From: Roseovarius sp.
GTDB taxonomy: Bacteria > Pseudomonadota > Alphaproteobacteria > Rhodobacterales > Rhodobacteraceae
Assembly: GCF_030373445.1 (NCBI RefSeq)
Contig: NZ_JAUCYU010000009.1
Coordinates: 124,001 to 188,000, forward strand
Reading direction: 5' to 3'
DNA length: 64,000 bases
Positions within the stretch are counted from its first letter, which is position 1; each line of letters begins with the position of its first letter. Positions 61,161 to 64,000 of this stretch are shown piece by piece. The notes below the pieces were generated by a model. The model saw only the letters and a program-made list of their open reading frames with translations, was not told where the DNA came from and did no database searches. Both the position numbers and the translations under genes were made by a program.

Positions 61161-64000
61161 CTATTGACGGGTTACCCGGTACACGCGCCCCACGGCGAGT
61201 GGCCCGTCGATGACCGTTTCCGTGCCGTCTGCCCAGCGGATCGTTGCATCGGTCGCTTCGGGTTCGTCACCCAACCCGAAATGCGCGCGCGGGGCGTCGA
61301 AAGACATGAAGCCGCCGCCGAGCTGGATTTCCCGCGTCTGCCGCCGACCGGTCGCGTCGGAGACCGTGATCAGGGCGCCGATGCCGTCACGGTTTCCGGC
61401 TTCGTCCTCGAGCTCGATCACCAGTGCCTGATGCTGGGCATTGTTGCGGAAGAAGATGAGCGGGCCGTTGACAGGGTGTGTGACCATGTCGAGATCACCG
61501 TCATTGTCGGCGTCAAACGCCGTGGCGGCGGCTGTCATGAGGTAATCTTCCAGGCCTTCCGGCCCGGACGCCTCGGAGAAGGTGCCGGTCCCGTCATTCA
61601 GGAAGTATAGGTTGGAGGGTGACACCTCGTTCGGAACCCATGTGCCGTTGACGATGTATACATCGAGGTCTCCGTCGAGGTCGAAATCCTCGAACTTGGT
61701 GTCCCAGCTCCATCCGCCGACGTCGAGCCCCCGTGATTTGGCGCTGTCGGTGTAGTTGGTCCCCGAGGGTTCGAGCAGAACGTTGGAGCGCAGGATCTGC
61801 TGATGTGACTGGGCGGCCTCTTCCTCGGTTATCTCGCGGATGGGTTTGAAATGGATGTCGCAATAGGCGCGGGGAATCTTCTGGTCGTTCGGGATCACTT
61901 CGCAAAGGGCGGGATCGCGGCGCTGGATGGCGAGATCCTTGACCAGCATCGCGCGGCATTCGTTCTTGTTCCGACCGGTGAGCATGGCGCATTTGCCCGC
62001 ATAGGTCGGGTCAAAGTTGTTGCCCGACCTGTACCAGCGCTTGATTTCCATATTCTTCTCGCAGATCGCCTTGGCCTCGGTGTCGGCGATGCCCGCGCAA
62101 TACTGCCCCAGATCCTGCATTTTCAGCGTGCCGGAGACGCCCGAAGACCGCCCCGCGATCTGCGCGAGGTATATTTCCGCGGTGCCGTCATTCGCCAAAT
62201 CGCCAGTCTTGATGGCCATCGTGGTGGTCGTCGTGTGGGGGATCCTGCCGCTGGCATGGTCGATCATGTCGAACGTGCCGGTGCCGTCGCCCGAGTAGAA
62301 GTAATCGGGAATCTCGAAATCGTTGCCGACAATGAGGTCCATGGTGCCGTTGCGGTCCATGTCGGAAAACAGGATCGACAGGGTTTCGCCGGGGATACCG
62401 GGGAGGTCGGTGAAACGTTCTCCGAGGATGCCGTCATCGTTCCACAGGATGCGATTGCGGGATTCTTCGCCCGGGATGCGGCGGTACCAGCCTGCCGCCC
62501 AGTTGCCGAGAGCGATGTCGAGAAAGCCGTTGCCATCGGCATCTGCGAAGGACAGCGCAAGGCTCAGGATCGCTTCGTCGCGGTTGGGCACCATCTCGGG
62601 CGGGGTGGCGCCGAAAGTGCCACCGTCATTCAGCCAGAGCCAGTTGCCTTCGAGATAGCTGGCCAGGAAGAGGTCCGGCCAGCTGTCATTGTTCATGTCG
62701 GCCAGTGCCGCATTGAAGATATGCTTGCCGGCGAGCGGACCGAGATCAAGGTCCATGCGCGAAAACTGGCCGTTGCCGTCGTTCTCGAAAAGATAAAGGC
62801 CCTGTTCGGTGGAGGCGATGGCGAGGTCGATATCCCCGTCGCGGTCGATGTCCCCGGTGCTGACCGAGCGGCCTTCCCAGAAAGGAGGCCACATGTCGCG
62901 AAAGGAAAACTCCAACGGCTTGTCGATGCCGACCTCGGCAGCTTCCATGCGGGTAAACCCGGTTTCGGCAGCAGGCGAGGGTAGTGCAAGCGGTTCGGCG
63001 GAGATGCTGATGCGCGCCGCGTCGTCGCTCGTGACCTGCCACGGGTCTGCGCCGGCCGCGTGGGCCGCGCCCCACGGCGCGGGCGGTGTCGCGCGGCTTT
63101 CCTGGAGCAGCATCTCGAGTGCCCGGTCGGATTGCCACCGGTGATAATATTCGGCTGCCCCGCCCCCGATTGCGCCGAGCAGCGCAATGGTTGCCCCCAT
63201 CAGGCATGCTGCGCGAAGTCCCATGGATTGTGCGACGATGAAGAAGGAATAGACGCTGAAGCTTCCGAGCGTGAACAGGAGCGCCATCACGTAGCCGTGA
63301 GAGAGGCCCAGGCCGAGCAGGGCACCGGCGACCACCACGTCGAAGGCGATCGGGACGGGCAGGAAGACACCGACGAGCGCCACCACGAGCAGCGCCAGTA
63401 TAGAGAAAGTCAGCCCGAGTATCATGTCCTGGGGCAGCAAGGTAGCCGCCACGGTGCCAACGAAGCCGGCAATCAGCATGAGTGGGACAGTCAGCTTGAT
63501 GATGTACCAGAGGTTGCGCAGATACGTGACCGTCACGCCCTTGATGGCAGCGAAGATGGTTTCGGCGGCGGGTGGCTCGGTATCGGGCAGGTCGGATTCG
63601 GACCAGAAGGTCTGTCCGGGAGTTTGGGGCGGTATCTCTCGTATCGGCAGGGTGCGGCATATCAGCGGCACCAGCACGAGTATGACGAGAAGGCTCAGCC
63701 CGATCTTCATCAGGGCCATGTACATCGGCAGGAGCGAGAACAGCATTGTCAGGACAATGATGTTGAGCGTTGGCGATGCGACCATGGCACTGAGCGTCGT
63801 CTCTGCGCGCAGACCGGCGGAATACATGCCGCGTGCGATGGGCGCGGCGCAATTGACGCAGACGCCCAGCGGTGTGCCAATTGCCAGCCCCAAAGCGGAA
63901 TTGGCGAAGCCGCCCCTGAAACTGCGCTGTCGGATATAGGCAGCCGCGGTCAGGAAGGCGGCCGCGAAGAGAACGCCGAACGTCATGCCCTTCTTGTTGG
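61161..64000 (-). CDS. Membrane permease fused to FG-GAP/VCBS repeats and an ASPIC/UnbV domain; 5' end outside window
   Basis: At least 941 residues from an internal Met at 63986; the frame stays open to the window edge, so the true start is probably beyond it. Residues 1-~280 are a polytopic permease resembling ArsP/DUF318 proteins (IGTPLGVCVNCAAPIARGM, MVASPTLNIIVLTMLFSLLP, FLPVPIAFDVVVAGALLGLG). Residues ~375-850 hold seven FG-GAP/VCBS calcium loops (DIDRDGDIDLAI, DMNNDSWPDLFLA, DADGNGFLDIALG, DMDRNGTMDLIVG, DLANDGTAEIYLA, DFDLDGDLDVYIVN, DADNDGDLDMVTH), with a six-Cys insertion (~630-715). The last ~85 are ASPIC/UnbV (GIGALITVSDATGRRQTREI, AHFGLGDE, IRWADGTE). The repeats should face the periplasm. 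Function unknown. Confidence 0.85.
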   Translation of the reverse strand, partial: NKKGMTFGVLFAAAFLTAAAYIRQRSFRGGFANSALGLAIGTPLGVCVNCAAPIARGMYSAGLRAETTLSAMVASPTLNIIVLTMLFSLLPMYMALMKIGLSLLVILVLVPLICRTLPIREIPPQTPGQTFWSESDLPDTEPPAAETIFAAIKGVTVTYLRNLWYIIKLTVPLMLIAGFVGTVAATLLPQDMILGLTFSILALLVVALVGVFLPVPIAFDVVVAGALLGLGLSHGYVMALLFTLGSFSVYSFFIVAQSMGLRAACLMGATIALLGAIGGGAAEYYHRWQSDRALEMLLQESRATPPAPWGAAHAAGADPWQVTSDDAARISISAEPLALPSPAAETGFTRMEAAEVGIDKPLEFSFRDMWPPFWEGRSVSTGDIDRDGDIDLAIASTEQGLYLFENDGNGQFSRMDLDLGPLAGKHIFNAALADMNNDSWPDLFLASYLEGNWLWLNDGGTFGATPPEMVPNRDEAILSLALSFADADGNGFLDIALGNWAAGWYRRIPGEESRNRILWNDDGILGERFTDLPGIPGETLSILFSDMDRNGTMDLIVGNDFEIPDYFYSGDGTGTFDMIDHASGRIPHTTTTTMAIKTGDLANDGTAEIYLAQIAGRSSGVSGTLKMQDLGQYCAGIADTEAKAICEKNMEIKRWYRSGNNFDPTYAGKCAMLTGRNKNECRAMLVKDLAIQRRDPALCEVIPNDQKIPRAYCDIHFKPIREITEEEAAQSHQQILRSNVLLEPSGTNYTDSAKSRGLDVGGWSWDTKFEDFDLDGDLDVYIVNGTWVPNEVSPSNLYFLNDGTGTFSEASGPEGLEDYLMTAAATAFDADNDGDLDMVTHPVNGPLIFFRNNAQHQALVIELEDEAGNRDGIGALITVSDATGRRQTREIQLGGGFMSFDAPRAHFGLGDEPEATDATIRWADGTETVIDGPLAVGRVYRVTRQ

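Noticed and set aside
1..64000. CRISPR array, prophage, insertion sequence or toxin-antitoxin pair
   Set aside because: No regular spacer-repeat array, transposase, integrase or phage structural gene was recognised on either strand.

Overview
The window looks like chromosomal DNA of a marine alphaproteobacterium of the Rhodobacterales (Roseobacter-type). This is inferred from the high G+C, the three TRAP transporters, the NasT/NasS nitrate regulation, the carnitine/betaine catabolic genes and an intergenic repeat (core GGATATTT..GGCCA.AAGAAG) of the kind I associate with this group. No ribosomal RNA, CRISPR array, transposase or phage gene was seen. Coding density is very high, and many operons are joined by 1-4 bp ATGA/GTGA start-stop overlaps.

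Layout. (1) 1-3261, minus: nitrate regulation. nasT (ANTAR regulator) and nasS (nitrate-binding sensor) lie upstream of a nitrate-transporter binding protein that runs off the left edge; the gap between them has a leader with stem-loops and a terminator, the expected NasT target. (2) 3559-4766: tRNA-Ser(GCT) and a sulfotransferase. (3) 4810-24318: catabolism of unknown organic substrates. It holds three TRAP transporters, two GMC oxidoreductases, an IclR and a LacI regulator, and an oxidoreductase / IlvD-type dehydratase / aldehyde dehydrogenase set that resembles a sugar-acid or polyol pathway. All three TRAP P-Q junctions carry a strong hairpin.

(4) 24689-41973: a surface-glycan locus. It has glycosyltransferases, an epimerase, UDP-glucose dehydrogenase, mannose-1-phosphate guanylyltransferase, three PAPS-type sulfotransferases and a DUF2194/NodB-like protein. 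One glycosyltransferase is broken by an in-frame TAG. No Wzx, Wzy, Wza or ABC exporter is present, so export genes must lie elsewhere. (5) 42157-51402: a gamma-butyrobetaine/L-carnitine catabolic cluster (CoA ligase, acyl-CoA dehydrogenase, CaiD-like hydratase, carnitine dehydrogenase-betainyl-CoA thioesterase fusion, SDR, dehydrocarnitine cleavage enzyme, two small lipoproteins) facing a CdhR-like regulator. The divergent promoter carries three direct repeats at exact 21-bp spacing. (6) 51557-55446: a molybdenum hydroxylase (FAD, 2Fe-2S and large subunits) followed by a small MoaD/ThiS-like protein.

(7) 55566-61048: a histone-deacetylase-family protein, a DUF1624 membrane protein, and a second small glycan group (sulfotransferase, glycosyltransferase-methyltransferase fusion, glycosyltransferase). 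(8) 61161-64000: a very large protein, cut by the window edge, that joins a polytopic permease to seven calcium-type FG-GAP/VCBS motifs and an ASPIC/UnbV domain.

The most unusual items are the permease-VCBS-UnbV fusion, the 21-bp phased operator array with embedded lipoprotein genes in the carnitine operon, the five sulfotransferases in one window, and the nonsense-interrupted glycosyltransferase.
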